Shown piece by piece: positions 36,131 through 44,995 of a DNA stretch of 64,000 nucleotides. The stretch is from the NCBI RefSeq assembly GCF_000377945.1, contig NZ_KB898929.1, positions 37,703-101,702 on the forward strand. The letters run 5' to 3'. Both the position numbers and the translations under genes were made by a program. The DNA is from Thioalkalivibrio sulfidiphilus. Its GTDB lineage: Bacteria > Pseudomonadota > Gammaproteobacteria > Ectothiorhodospirales > Ectothiorhodospiraceae. How positions within the stretch are numbered: position 1 is the first letter of the stretch; the number at the start of each line of letters is the position of its first letter. A model generated the notes under the pieces. It was not told where the DNA came from, did not search any database, and saw only the letters and a list, made by a program, of their open reading frames with translations.

Positions 36131-37906
36131 TCAGGCTGGACTGGAGGTGGGTGGCGCGCTCGTCGACTGCTTCTCTGTCAGCCAGCGCTCGGCGGTGCGC
36201 ACTGCGCTTTCCAGGTTGCTGGAATACATCAGCTCGCCGCGGGTTTTGCGGATGCCGGCCCGGCGCAGCTTGGTGATCATGCGCGGCTGCAGGTCGACGA
36301 AGATCAGGCCGATGCCACGGCGTCGCATGTGGCCGAGCATGGTCTCCACGGCTACCAGGGCGGTGGCGTCCATGCTGGTGACGTCGTGCATGTCGACGAT
36401 GATCACCTGGATGCTGCTGTCCACCAGGTGCAGGGTGTCCACCGCCTTTTCCGCCGCGCCGAAGAACAGTGGTCCGTTCATGTCGAACAGCGCGACCTGG
36501 GGCGGCAGATCCTCGCGCAGCCGGGCCTCGGCAGGGGTTATGCGCCGGGCGTTGGTGATCTGCGCCATGCGCCGGATGAACAGCGCGGCGGCCAGCCCGA
36601 TGCCCACACCCACGGCGATCACCATGTCGAAGATCACCGTCAGCAGGAAGCAGGTGAGCAGCACCGCGACATCGCCGCCGGGGGCCGAGCGCAGGGTGTG
36701 CACGAAGTGGCGCACCTCGCTCATGTTCCAGGCCACCACGAACAGCAGCGCGGCCAGCGCCGCCATGGGCACCAGGCCCAGCAGGCCGGCGAGGCTGATC
36801 ACCGCCAGCAGCACGGCCACGGCGTGGAACACGGCGGACAGGGGCGAGACCGCGCCGCTGCGGATGTTGGTGGCGGTGCGGGCGATGGCGGCGGTGGCGG
36901 TGATGCCGCCGAACAGCGGCGTGATCAGGTTGCCGATGCCCTGGCCCACCAGTTCGCTGTTGGGGTCGTGGCGGGTGTTGGTCATGCCATCGGCCACGCT
37001 GGCGCACAGGAGCGACTCGATGGCACCCAGGATGGCGATGGCGATAGCCGGGCCGATGAGCTGGCGGATCAGCCCCAGGCTCACCTGCAGGGGTTCGCCA
37101 TCGGGGCCGGGCAGGTTCCAGGGCAGCATGAAGCTCGGCGGCACGGGCGGGATGCCCTGGCCGGAGCGCTCGCCGATGGTCCAGGTGAAGCTGGAGGCGA
37201 TGGTGCGGATCGAGGCCTCGTCCAGGTAGAGGTTCACCACCCAGCCCACGGCGGCGGCCAGGGCCAGGGCCACCAGGGGCGCGGGGATGCCGATCTTGAG
37301 CCGCGGCCAGAGCAGCAGCACCGCCAGGGTGAAGGCGCCGATGGCCACCTCCTGCAGGCGGATTGTGTCGAGGGCCTCAGCGATGTGCCAGACGTTCTCC
37401 ACGTAGTGCTCGCCCATGCTCGGCAGGGTGAGCCCCAGGAAGCCCGGGATCTGCAGCGTGGCGATCACCACCGCGATGCCTGCCGTGAAGCCGACGATCA
37501 CCGGGTAGGGCACGTAGCGGATCAGCTGGCCCATGCGCATGAAGCCCAGGGCGATCAGGATCATCCCCGCCATGAGCGTGGCGATGAGCAGGCCGCCCAC
37601 GCCGTGCTGCTGCACGATGGGGAACAGGATAACCACGAAGGCCGCCGTGGGCCCTGAGATGTTGAAGCGCGAACCGCCGGCGATGGCGATCACCGCGCCG
37701 GCGATGATGGCGGTGTAGAGACCGTGCTGGGGCGGCACGCCCGTGGCGATGGCCAAGGCCATGGCCAGGGGTATGGAGACGATGCCGACCGTGAGTCCGG
37801 CGAGCAGGTCGCGTCGAAGCTGGGAGAGTCCGTAACCCGCGCGCCAGGCGTTGCGCAGGCCCGCGCCGAAGGCGGGGAGTTGGAATTGCTGTCGTTTGGA
37901 TGCCAC
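36131..37906 (-). CDS. SulP family anion transporter with STAS domain (DauA-like)
   Basis: A 591-residue inner-membrane transporter. Residues of about 35-430 hold 12-14 membrane helices, starting LRRDLLAGLTVGIVSIPLAM with the SulP signature GLYTAIIAGAVIAIAGGS. The C-terminal STAS domain (about 460-570) includes VIIVDMHDVTSMDATALVAV. SulP proteins move sulfate, bicarbonate, or dicarboxylates (DauA). Substrate is not readable here. The start at 37906 gives the usual short cytoplasmic N-terminus. Confidence 0.9.
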   Translation of the reverse strand: MASKRQQFQLPAFGAGLRNAWRAGYGLSQLRRDLLAGLTVGIVSIPLAMALAIATGVPPQHGLYTAIIAGAVIAIAGGSRFNISGPTAAFVVILFPIVQQHGVGGLLIATLMAGMILIALGFMRMGQLIRYVPYPVIVGFTAGIAVVIATLQIPGFLGLTLPSMGEHYVENVWHIAEALDTIRLQEVAIGAFTLAVLLLWPRLKIGIPAPLVALALAAAVGWVVNLYLDEASIRTIASSFTWTIGERSGQGIPPVPPSFMLPWNLPGPDGEPLQVSLGLIRQLIGPAIAIAILGAIESLLCASVADGMTNTRHDPNSELVGQGIGNLITPLFGGITATAAIARTATNIRSGAVSPLSAVFHAVAVLLAVISLAGLLGLVPMAALAALLFVVAWNMSEVRHFVHTLRSAPGGDVAVLLTCFLLTVIFDMVIAVGVGIGLAAALFIRRMAQITNARRITPAEARLREDLPPQVALFDMNGPLFFGAAEKAVDTLHLVDSSIQVIIVDMHDVTSMDATALVAVETMLGHMRRRGIGLIFVDLQPRMITKLRRAGIRKTRGELMYSSNLESAVRTAERWLTEKQSTSAPPTSSPA

Positions 37907-37951
37907 CGCCGCAGATTTCTCCTGGGATGGCCCGATCCATGACCGGGCGCG

Positions 37952-37998
37952 ATGACCGGATATTATATCAGGATATTCTGAAATAAGGATCCGGTCAT
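37952..37998. promoter_or_regulatory. Inverted repeat upstream of the SulP gene
   Basis: ATGACCGGAT (37952-37961) and ATCCGGTCAT (37989-37998) are perfect complements around an AT-rich 27-base core. It lies 46 bases before the SulP start, and could be an operator around the promoter or the terminator of the LEA lipoprotein's neighbour. Confidence 0.35.
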
Positions 37999-38068
37999 TC
38001 CCGTTTTCTGAGGGGGGGATCCCGCCGTTGCGCCGAGGCCTACCCTGGGCGGGGCAGGGAGGCGGCCG

Positions 38069-38548
38069 TCACCGGCCGGGCCCGAGCAGCCCCAACTCCC
38101 CGCTGGAGTCGAACTGCACCGGCAGGCCCCAGCCGGTCACGGCGATCCGGCCGTGCAGGCGGTAGGTCATGCGTTCCAGCCGGGAATCCCCCAGGTCCCG
38201 GAACTGCCGCGCCAGGGACCAGAGACTGGAGGAGACCTCCACCTCCGTGAGCGCCTCGCCAAAGCCCGGCACCTCAAGCGGCCGGTTGGAGACGCCCTCG
38301 GCGAAGCGTTCATCGTTGATGTCCACCCGGAAATCCAGCCCGCGGATATTCAGGGCGAAGTCGTTGGGGTTCTGGATGCGCAGCCTGAGCAGATAGCGCT
38401 GCTCGAAGAGTTCCACCTGCTGCAGTTCCAGGCCCACCAGATGCACCCGCGGCGGCTCGGCGCCGGGACGCATGGCGGCGCAGCCGGAGAGCAGCAGCAC
38501 GATCAGCAGCAGGGACAGGGCGCGCAGGGGCGGGGGACGCGGCAGCAT
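38069..38548 (-). CDS. LEA type 2 (WHy domain) lipoprotein
   Basis: A 159-residue lipoprotein. The signal SLLLIVLLLSGCAAM has lipobox LSGC. The mature part has the WHy/LEA-2 pattern: VHLVGLELQQVELFEQRYLL, then LRIQNPNDFALNIRGLDFRV, where NPN is the family hallmark. Such proteins are often linked to desiccation or water stress, but bacterial lipoprotein members are not characterised here. It is alone on its strand. Confidence 0.8.
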   Translation of the reverse strand: MLPRPPPLRALSLLLIVLLLSGCAAMRPGAEPPRVHLVGLELQQVELFEQRYLLRLRIQNPNDFALNIRGLDFRVDINDERFAEGVSNRPLEVPGFGEALTEVEVSSSLWSLARQFRDLGDSRLERMTYRLHGRIAVTGWGLPVQFDSSGELGLLGPGR

Positions 38549-38744
38549 GGGTGTGGCCTCCTTACGGATGAGTGTAGGTCAGGCGGGAGGGTGCGGCGGG
38601 TTGAGAGTCTGGAGTGGTGATTTGACCTGGAAGGTCTGGGCTATCTGGTTTCAACCAGGCCGAAATGGGAAGGAGATTCCCCGCTGTTTTTGTGAATTGC
38701 CTGGGTCCGACCCGGGCATTGCGGCACAGATCAATGCCGGTCAA

Positions 38745-39113
38745 TCAATCCTCGCCATAGGCGAGGTTCAGGGTCTCGGCCACCGACCGCAGACGCTTGT
38801 CCCGTGTCCACAGTTGCGTCGAGCCGCCCAAGGTCACCGCGGCCAGCAAGTGCGCATCCACGTAGCCGATGCCCCGGCCCATCAGCGCGTTGCGTTCGAT
38901 GAAGAACAGCACCTCCTCATCGTTGGCGACGACCGCTTGCGGCAGATCTTTGAGCAGCCGCAGCACCTCGCTGCGGTTGCGCAGGTTGCCGCAGGCCAGC
39001 TCACCGACCACGAAAGGGTGCATCAGCACCTGACTGCGGTTCAGCAACGCCCCAAGCGCCGCATCACCGGTGCGCAGGTGATCGACCCACACCGAGGTAT
39101 CAACCAGGATCAT
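38745..39113 (-). CDS. vapC: VapC-type PIN domain toxin
   Basis: A 122-residue PIN-domain ribonuclease. Metal-binding acidic residues are seen in ILVDTSVWVDHL (Asp5), VVGELACGN (Glu), GYVDAHLLAA (Asp) and WTRDKRL (Asp). VapC toxins cut tRNA or rRNA. Its start overlaps the antitoxin stop by four bases (ATGA), the usual coupled arrangement, with vapB upstream. Confidence 0.9.
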   Translation of the reverse strand: MILVDTSVWVDHLRTGDAALGALLNRSQVLMHPFVVGELACGNLRNRSEVLRLLKDLPQAVVANDEEVLFFIERNALMGRGIGYVDAHLLAAVTLGGSTQLWTRDKRLRSVAETLNLAYGED

Positions 39114-39307
39114 GCCGGGTCGGACTGTCGGCGAGGCACGGTCTCCAACTGCGGTTCACTGCCGCCCAGCCGCGCCAGCCGCCGGGCGCTCTCGCGCTCG
39201 ATCAGGGCGCGCAGCCCCTCTCGCACCAGGGCGGCCTTTTCGGTCATACCGGTAATACGCTGGGCTTCGGCCAGCAACTGGTCATCGATGTTCAGGGTTG
39301 TACGCAT
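39110..39307 (-). CDS. vapB: VapB-type antitoxin
   Basis: A 65-residue protein. The N-terminus MRTTLNIDDQLLAEAQRITG is the MetJ/Arc-type ribbon-helix-helix, used for DNA binding and autoregulation; the tail would wrap the toxin. The start at 39307 was preferred over a longer in-frame start at 39343. It precedes vapC in one operon. Confidence 0.88.
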   Translation of the reverse strand: MRTTLNIDDQLLAEAQRITGMTEKAALVREGLRALIERESARRLARLGGSEPQLETVPRRQSDPA

Positions 39308-39722
39308 GGGGAGCGCCTCGTTTGTTTCTGATGCATAAATCATACATCACTTGATGCTGGTAATCGTGCCTGTCAGGTTGCGGCGGGGGGAAGGGGTCCA
39401 AGGGAGAATAGGGCGTTTAAAGCGATTCTGTCGGCTGTTCTGGGGGGCAATTGGGCTGTATGGCCAATGGGTTCCGAGGTCTGACCCCGGCATGGGCAGC
39501 CCCCCTGTGTACATAATTGACCGATGTTCACGTTCCGTGGACAAGGGCGACTGGTGAACAAGCGCCTGACGGCTACCGGACGTCCTGAAGTCCAATGCGC
39601 TTGAAGATGACGGGTTCCTCTGCGATCCCAGGCGCTTGGAACTGCAATTTGAGCCAAGAAATGGCCGATTAAGGCCTCAAACAGTACCAAATAGTGGAGT
39701 TAAATCTTTGTGTTTCAGTCGG
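39308..39722. other. Gap beside VapBC with no gene
   Basis: About 415 bases without a supportable gene. It is AT-richer at 39355-39445. GGTCTGACCCCGGCAT at about 39478 is one of three similar short sequences around the VapBC pair (others at about 38704 and 39730). Confidence 0.5.
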
Positions 39723-39875
39723 TTACCGTGGTCCGACCCGGGTATCGGAGTTCAGGCCGGGGTCGGTGATCGGCTGGACGGCCTCCTGGAGCACCTTGCG
39801 GCGGGCGGCGGCCAGGGCATGGTCGGGGATGGGCCGGTCGTCGTCCGGGGCCAATCCCAGGTCCGCCCTGGCCTG
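39723..39875 (-). pseudogene. hsdR 3' remnant beyond a premature stop
   Basis: Reading on in the same frame past the TAA of the restriction gene (39876-39878) gives 50 more sensible codons (QARADLGLAPDDDRPIPDH, then ALAAARKVLQEAV) up to another stop at 39723. These resemble the helical region that normally follows DPDRHL in type I R subunits. I read this as a nonsense change, with further loss of the tail. Confidence 0.6.
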
Positions 39876-41996
39876 TTACAGATGGCGGTCCGGGTCCAGG
39901 GCGGCGACGATGCGGTGGCTCAGGTCCTTGACGCCCAAGCCGCCGGTAAGCGCGCGGATCTCCTTTTCGTCCTCCGGCTTGAGGCGGTGTTCCATGCGGG
40001 CCAGGCGTCCGGCGAGCGAGGAGAGCACGTCTTCCCCGGTGTTGCCGAAGGCCACGGCCTGCAGGAGCTTTTCGAAGCTCACGGTGGGCTTCTGCTCCAT
40101 GGGGCGGGAGTCGGTCTTGTCCTGCTCGCAGACGCCGACGGCGTCGACGATGACGAAGTGGTCCTTGGCCGTGGCGTCGGGGGTGACGCTTTGCAGGTCG
40201 TCGGGCTTGATGACGCGCACGCCGCGGCCTTTCATCTGCTCGAAGAAGGCGCGGGATTTGACGGCGCGCATGAACATGACCACTTCCACCGCCTTGATGT
40301 CGGTGCCGGTGGCGATCATGTCTACGGTGACGGCGATCCGGGGCATGGGGCTGGTGCGGAATTCGTTGATGAGGTCCTTGGGTTTGGCGCCGGTGGTGCG
40401 GTAGGTGATCTTCTGGGCGAAGTCGTTGCCCTTGCCGAACTCCTCGCGAACGATCTCGACGATGTTCTCCGCGTGGGCGTCGTCTTTGGCGAAGATGAGG
40501 GTCTTGGGCACCCACTGGCGGCCGGGGAAGATTTCCGTGAACAGCTTGTCGCGGTAGGTGCGCACGATGGTGCGGATCTGGTCGGGGGCGACCACGTCGC
40601 GGTCGAGCTGGTTGGGGTCGTAGCTGAAGTCGTCGTCGAGCTGTTCCCAGCGCTTCTTGCGCGTGTCGCGCTCCTGGATCTGCACCGAGTAGCCCGCCTC
40701 CACGCTGGAACCCTGTTCGGAGATGGCGGTGCGGATGCGGTAGACGTCGTAGTTGACGTTCACGCCGTCGGCCACGGCCATCTCGTGGTTGTATTCCATC
40801 ACCAGGTTCTGGTGGAAGAAGCCGAAGGTCTGCTTGCTGGGGGTGGCGGTGAGGCCGATGAGGTAGGCGTCGAAGTATTCCAGCACCTGGGCCCAGAGGT
40901 TGTAGATGGAGCGGTGACATTCGTCGGTGACGATGATGTCGAAGGTGTCGATCGGAGTGCTCGGGTTGTATTCGATGGGCTCGGGTCGTTTGAGGAGGCC
41001 GAAACCATCCCCACCCCGGCCCTCCCCTTGAAGGGGAGGGGGATTTTCAGGGGACGCTTGAAGGGGAGGGGGATTATCGGGGGGCCCTTGAAGGGGAGGG
41101 AGAAAATCGGGGGAGACCTCTTCCAGGTCTTCCGGCAGTTCCCGGCCCTTGAGCATGGCGTACATGCGCTGGATCGTGCAGATGCAGACCCGTGCGGTGG
41201 TGTCGAGGGTGTTGCTGGTCAGGCGCTGGACGATGTACTCCTCGGTGAACTTGAAGTTGTTGTAGGGCGAGGCGTATTGCTGGAATTCCTTGAGCGTCTG
41301 GTCGCCCAGGTTGCCCCGGTCCACCAGGAACAGCACCCGCCGGGCGCCGGCGAACTTGATCAGCCGGTAGATGAAGGAGATGGCGGTGAAGGTCTTGCCC
41401 GAGCCGGTGGCCATCTGGATCAGGGCGCGGGGGCGGTTCTCCCGCAGGGACTGCTCCAGGTTGCGGATGGCCCTGATCTGGGCGGGCCAGAGGCCTTCCT
41501 CCACCAGTTCGGGCATCTGGCGCAGGCGGCTGAGGAAGGTCTCGGGCGGCGCGGCGTCGGAGACCCTGCCGGGCTGGACGCCCAGCAGGTCGGCCAGTGC
41601 CTCGGGGGTGTGGAAGGCGAACACCGGCCGGGCCCGGGGCGCGGGGTCGAGGCCGTTGGTGAAGCGGGTCTCCACGCCGGTGGACTGGTAGGCAAAGGGC
41701 AGGGGATCGCCCCAGCGGGGCAGGCCGGCGGGCAGGCCTTTGGTGTAGCGCTCGGCCTGGATCTCGACGCCGCTCAGGGTGGTGCCGGCTTTCTTGGCCT
41801 CGATGACCCCGGCGGCCTGGCCGTCGATGTAGAGCAGGTAGTCGGCGAAGCCGTGGCCGGGCAGCGGGAACTCGCGGATGGCCACGCCCCGGGCGGCGTG
41901 GATGCTGGCCTGGTCGGCGTCCTGCACCGACCAGCCGGCAGCGGCGAGCAGCCGGTCGATCTCCCTGCGTGCGTCCTGTTCCGGTTGTGGTGTCAT
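39876..41996 (-). CDS. hsdR: Type I restriction enzyme R subunit (HsdR), C-terminally truncated
   Basis: A 706-residue protein. The N-terminus has a PD-(D/E)xK nuclease core (FADYLLYIDGQAAGVIEAKK). The helicase motor shows Walker A (QMATGSGKTFTAISF), Walker B (VTDECHRSIYNLW), motif III (IGLTATPSKQT) and motif VI (FEQMKGRGVRVI). Together these translocate DNA and cut in a type I R-M complex. It is shorter than usual (about 750-950): a stop follows DPDRHL, and the helical region that docks on the HsdM/S core is lost. An in-frame insertion of a Pro-rich repeat (41008-41110) lies between motifs. No hsdM or hsdS is in the window, so the system is probably inactive. Confidence 0.85.
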   Translation of the reverse strand: MTPQPEQDARREIDRLLAAAGWSVQDADQASIHAARGVAIREFPLPGHGFADYLLYIDGQAAGVIEAKKAGTTLSGVEIQAERYTKGLPAGLPRWGDPLPFAYQSTGVETRFTNGLDPAPRARPVFAFHTPEALADLLGVQPGRVSDAAPPETFLSRLRQMPELVEEGLWPAQIRAIRNLEQSLRENRPRALIQMATGSGKTFTAISFIYRLIKFAGARRVLFLVDRGNLGDQTLKEFQQYASPYNNFKFTEEYIVQRLTSNTLDTTARVCICTIQRMYAMLKGRELPEDLEEVSPDFLPPLQGPPDNPPPLQASPENPPPLQGEGRGGDGFGLLKRPEPIEYNPSTPIDTFDIIVTDECHRSIYNLWAQVLEYFDAYLIGLTATPSKQTFGFFHQNLVMEYNHEMAVADGVNVNYDVYRIRTAISEQGSSVEAGYSVQIQERDTRKKRWEQLDDDFSYDPNQLDRDVVAPDQIRTIVRTYRDKLFTEIFPGRQWVPKTLIFAKDDAHAENIVEIVREEFGKGNDFAQKITYRTTGAKPKDLINEFRTSPMPRIAVTVDMIATGTDIKAVEVVMFMRAVKSRAFFEQMKGRGVRVIKPDDLQSVTPDATAKDHFVIVDAVGVCEQDKTDSRPMEQKPTVSFEKLLQAVAFGNTGEDVLSSLAGRLARMEHRLKPEDEKEIRALTGGLGVKDLSHRIVAALDPDRHL
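41008..41110. repeat. Repeat inserted in the hsdR coding frame
   Basis: Three copies of CTTGAAGGGGAGGGG-like units, together with CCCCACCCCGGCCCTCCCC, a sequence of the type seen between genes (compare 55880-55920). Within the protein it reads as PPLQGPPDNPPPLQASPENP then PPLQGEGRGGDG, breaking the normal link between LEEVS and the YNPSTPIDTFDIIVTDECH motor segment. It keeps the frame. Confidence 0.75.
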
Positions 41997-42047
41997 GCCC
42001 TGATCTGGTGCCTTGTTTCCCTGAGATGCGAAGTTACCACAAGAACC

Positions 42048-43211
42048 CTATGGGAGCGGGTCGGTGCCTTCGGAGAGTCGCTTGAGGTATTCGTCGTAGA
42101 CAAACAGCCGGTTGCGCTTTTTGCCGGTGATCTCGCGGGTGATGCCGGTGGTCTGCAGGGCCTGAAAACAGTTGGAGATCGTGGTCCGGTTGATGCCGAG
42201 TTCGGTGGCGGTGTCAGCGATGTTCCGGATCGGGCGCCGCATGAGCAGTTCGTGCACTTGCAGGCAGGAGCCGGCAATGCGGCCCAGGCCGCGGATGCGT
42301 TCGCGGTCTGCTTCGAAGACCCGCAGGAGCTCGCGCGCGGTGGTGACGGCCTGCTGGGCAGTTTCGAAGATGCCCTGCAGGAAGAAGCCTAGCCAGCCCT
42401 CCCAGTCTCCGCGAAGCCGGACTTGCTGCAGGCGGTCGTAATACTCGCTGCGGCGAGTCTTGAAGTAGAGGCTGAGGTAAAGCAGCGGGGCGTTCAGCAC
42501 CTTTTCGTTCAGGAGCAGCAAGGTGATCAGGAGTCGACCAAGGCGTCCGTTACCGTCGAGAAAGGGGTGGATGGTCTCGAACTGGACGTGGGCCAGTGCC
42601 GCTTTGAGCAGGACCGGCATGGGGATCGGATCGTCATGCAGGAAGCGTTCGAATGAATCGAGACAGGCCATCAGGTGATCCGGTGGCGGCGGCACGAAGG
42701 TCGCTTTTCCGGGGGTGTTTCCTCCCAGCCAGACCTGGGTTCGACGGAATTCTCCAGGCTGCTTCTGCGCGCCGCGACCCTGGTCCAACAGGACGGCATG
42801 GATTTCCCGAAGCAGGCGAAGGGATAGCGGGAATCCCTCGCGCATCCTTTCCAGCCCGTGATTGAGGGCACGTACGTAGTTTGAGACTTCCCTGACGTCA
42901 TCAAGCAGCGCGCCGGGCGCCTCGTCCATCTCGAACAGCAGGAGGTCGGAGAGTGAGGACTGGGTGCCTTCTATCTGGGATGAGAGGACGGCCTCCTTGC
43001 GGACGTATTGATAGAGGAACAAGTCGGCATCGGGCAGCACGTCGGCAACGCCATCCAGGCGCCCCAGGGCCCGGTTTGCCTTTTCAAGCAGATTGAGGAG
43101 TTCAGGGCTGAGTTGTATCGGGGGATCGGGCGGCAGGGGCGCGGGGATGAAGGCCCGATAGGCTTCACCGGAAAGGGTGGACTCGATGTAGCGGCCGGTT
43201 GTGCGTTCCAT
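42048..43211 (-). CDS. Fic family protein (predicted AMP-transferase)
   Basis: A 387-residue protein. The Fic motif HPFLDGNGRLGR (His and the P-loop-like turn) is complete. An inhibitory helix SSQIEGTQSS with the Ser-x3-Glu-Gly pattern lies earlier (about residues 77-86), as in class II Fic proteins that restrain themselves. The last 70 residues hold a winged helix (NIADTATELGINRTTISNCF). It would transfer AMP (or a similar group) from ATP to an unknown protein. The 51-base gap to hsdR and the common presence of Fic genes in type I R-M loci suggest they were one locus. Confidence 0.9.
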   Translation of the reverse strand: MERTTGRYIESTLSGEAYRAFIPAPLPPDPPIQLSPELLNLLEKANRALGRLDGVADVLPDADLFLYQYVRKEAVLSSQIEGTQSSLSDLLLFEMDEAPGALLDDVREVSNYVRALNHGLERMREGFPLSLRLLREIHAVLLDQGRGAQKQPGEFRRTQVWLGGNTPGKATFVPPPPDHLMACLDSFERFLHDDPIPMPVLLKAALAHVQFETIHPFLDGNGRLGRLLITLLLLNEKVLNAPLLYLSLYFKTRRSEYYDRLQQVRLRGDWEGWLGFFLQGIFETAQQAVTTARELLRVFEADRERIRGLGRIAGSCLQVHELLMRRPIRNIADTATELGINRTTISNCFQALQTTGITREITGKKRNRLFVYDEYLKRLSEGTDPLP

Positions 43212-43598
43212 GACGTTTGAGTCTAGGAGAGGGTGGGGCGTTATGCAATCTTGGGTGTGTAAAGTTTCGTAAGAGTGGTCGGGATTGCGTCATATGCAAC
43301 TTTGTTTGCACTAGTGAGCAGCGCTGCTGCTTTGTATGAAGCGATAGAGGTCGAAGGTGTTATAGGAAGTGGCTGGGCGAGGTGGGGCGAGGGAGGGGCG
43401 AGGGTCGGACCCGGCCAAGTCATTGTTATATCTAAAAAGTAGCCCTCAATTCGGGGCGAAATTCCCCCTTATCCGGCCCATTTCATCCCTTGAATCGGTG
43501 CTGTAAGCCGCGGAGCGGGTGGCCTCCTGGCCTCACGTGCATAGGGCGGCCCGTGGCCGCCGGCGGGCGCGGCCCGCCCTATGGGCGACGGGGGGTGT
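43212..43598. other. Gap with no gene; small hairpin near its right end
   Basis: About 387 bases with lower GC than the neighbours. I see no supportable gene; this is where hsdS/hsdM would be expected. A hairpin, CATAGGGCGGCCCG with GCGGCCCGCCCTATG, lies at about 43540-43583. Confidence 0.6.
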
Positions 43599-44834
43599 TC
43601 ACCACAGCCAGATCGCGACCAGCAATTGGTAGAGCAGAAAACCGCCGCTCAGCAGGCCGCCGCACCAGGGGACCCAGCGGGGCAGGTCCAGGCCGCTGGC
43701 GCGCGGGCCGTGGATGCGTTTGACGCGCAACAGGGCGAAGTTGATGAGGGTGAACAGCGACAGGGTGATGACGCTGGTGAGCATGGCGAGAGACAAGAGG
43801 GGCAGGGCCAGGGCGAAGGCGAGGATCAGGCCGGCCACCACGAGCACTGCGCGGGTGGGTGTGCGGCGGCGCGGCGAGAGACGGTGAAGGCTCGGGTGGA
43901 GCCAGCCCTGGCGGCTCATGCCGAAGAGCACGCGGCTGCCCTTGATGATCTGGATCAGCGCGCCGTTGAGGATGGAGACGACGCCGATGAGGCCGAGCAC
44001 CACCGCCGGGTGGCCGGTCTGCTCCGTGTAGATGCGCGCCAGGGGCGCGTCGCTCTCGGCGAGTTCGGCGCCGGGCAGGCTCAGCACGGCGGCCACCGCC
44101 ACGGCCAGGTAGAAGCCGGTGGTCACCAGCAGGGCGATGACCATGGCGCGGGGCAGGGTGCTTTCCGGTGTGCGGGTCTCTTCGGCCAGGTTCACGATGT
44201 CCTCGAAGCCGATGTAGGCGTAGAAGGCGACGAAGGCGCCCAGCAGGATGCCCACCCAGATGCCGCCATGGAGTCCGGGCAGCATCTCCGGCCAGCGCTC
44301 TGGCAGGGTGGCCAGGTTGGGGGAGGCGGCCCAGAGGACCAGCACCAGGCCCACCATGCTGGCCAGGGTCATCAGCCCGGCAATGGTGACCGACTCGTTC
44401 ACGCCCCAGGCGGCGATGAGGGCGAGGACCACCACCAGGGCGATGATGGTCAGGACCTGGGGCAGGGGGAAGAACACCTGCAGATAGCCGAGCACGCCGT
44501 GGACCAGGGTCGCGCTCGAGACCACGCCGATGGCGATGATGGTGAGCCCGACCACCTGGGACAGGCGGTGGCTGCCGAAGGCCTCGTGCACATATACCGC
44601 CTCACCGGCACAGCGGGGAAAGCGCGACGCCAGCTCCGCGTAGGAGAGCGCGGAGAACACGGCCAGGCCGGCGGCCACCAGGAAGGCGAAGGGGGTGTAC
44701 ATGCCCGCGTAGCCGGCGACCTTGCCGATCAGCACGTAGATGCCGGCGCCCAGGATGGTGCCGATGCCGTAGAAGGCGACCAGCGTCAGGTTGAGGCTGC
44801 GTTTGAGGGCATCAGGGGGTGTGGGGACGTGCAT
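43599..44834 (-). CDS. APC family amino acid permease
   Basis: A 411-residue inner-membrane transporter with about 11-12 helices. The first helix carries the APC substrate motif YGIGTILGAGIYVLIGKVAG, and FYAYIGFEDIVNLAEETR matches helix 6-7 of the APC group. Substrate is unknown, probably an amino acid or polyamine. The start at 44834 (MHVPTPPDALKRSLN) gives the expected short N-terminus; codons further upstream are not family-like. The rep gene lies on its upstream side and transcribes the same way. Confidence 0.87.
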   Translation of the reverse strand: MHVPTPPDALKRSLNLTLVAFYGIGTILGAGIYVLIGKVAGYAGMYTPFAFLVAAGLAVFSALSYAELASRFPRCAGEAVYVHEAFGSHRLSQVVGLTIIAIGVVSSATLVHGVLGYLQVFFPLPQVLTIIALVVVLALIAAWGVNESVTIAGLMTLASMVGLVLVLWAASPNLATLPERWPEMLPGLHGGIWVGILLGAFVAFYAYIGFEDIVNLAEETRTPESTLPRAMVIALLVTTGFYLAVAVAAVLSLPGAELAESDAPLARIYTEQTGHPAVVLGLIGVVSILNGALIQIIKGSRVLFGMSRQGWLHPSLHRLSPRRRTPTRAVLVVAGLILAFALALPLLSLAMLTSVITLSLFTLINFALLRVKRIHGPRASGLDLPRWVPWCGGLLSGGFLLYQLLVAIWLW

Positions 44835-44950
44835 CGCTGGATTGTATCGCAGGGTGGGGCCCGCCAAGGGGTGGCGGCCATGGGCCGCCCTATGGGGTCG
44901 ATCCGATCGTGGACCGGGTGGATTGAATTGCGATTTCACGCGCAAGCAAT

Positions 44951-44988
44951 TTTGCGTTCCTTTGCGCCTTCGCGTCTTTGCGTCGCGG
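44951..44988. repeat. Single repeat arm, gcctttgcgcc unit
   Basis: TTTTGCGTTCCTTTGCGCC then TTCGCGTCTTTGCGTC match one arm of the inverted repeat at 21793-21927, but no partner arm is seen next to it. It ends seven bases before the rep stop codon. The second arm may have been lost. Confidence 0.6.
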
Positions 44989-44995
44989 TTCTCCC

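Noticed and set aside
41008..41110. CRISPR-like array
   Set aside because: Three short similar units are unequal, read as protein, and have no cas genes; it is a simple repeat.
39636..42392. 918-codon open frame antisense to hsdR and fic
   Set aside because: Low-complexity Gly/Val/Asp/His composition and complete overlap with helicase motifs on the minus strand.
43241..43423. 60-residue reading frame in the gap before the permease
   Set aside because: No family features or ribosome site; composition is not coding-like.
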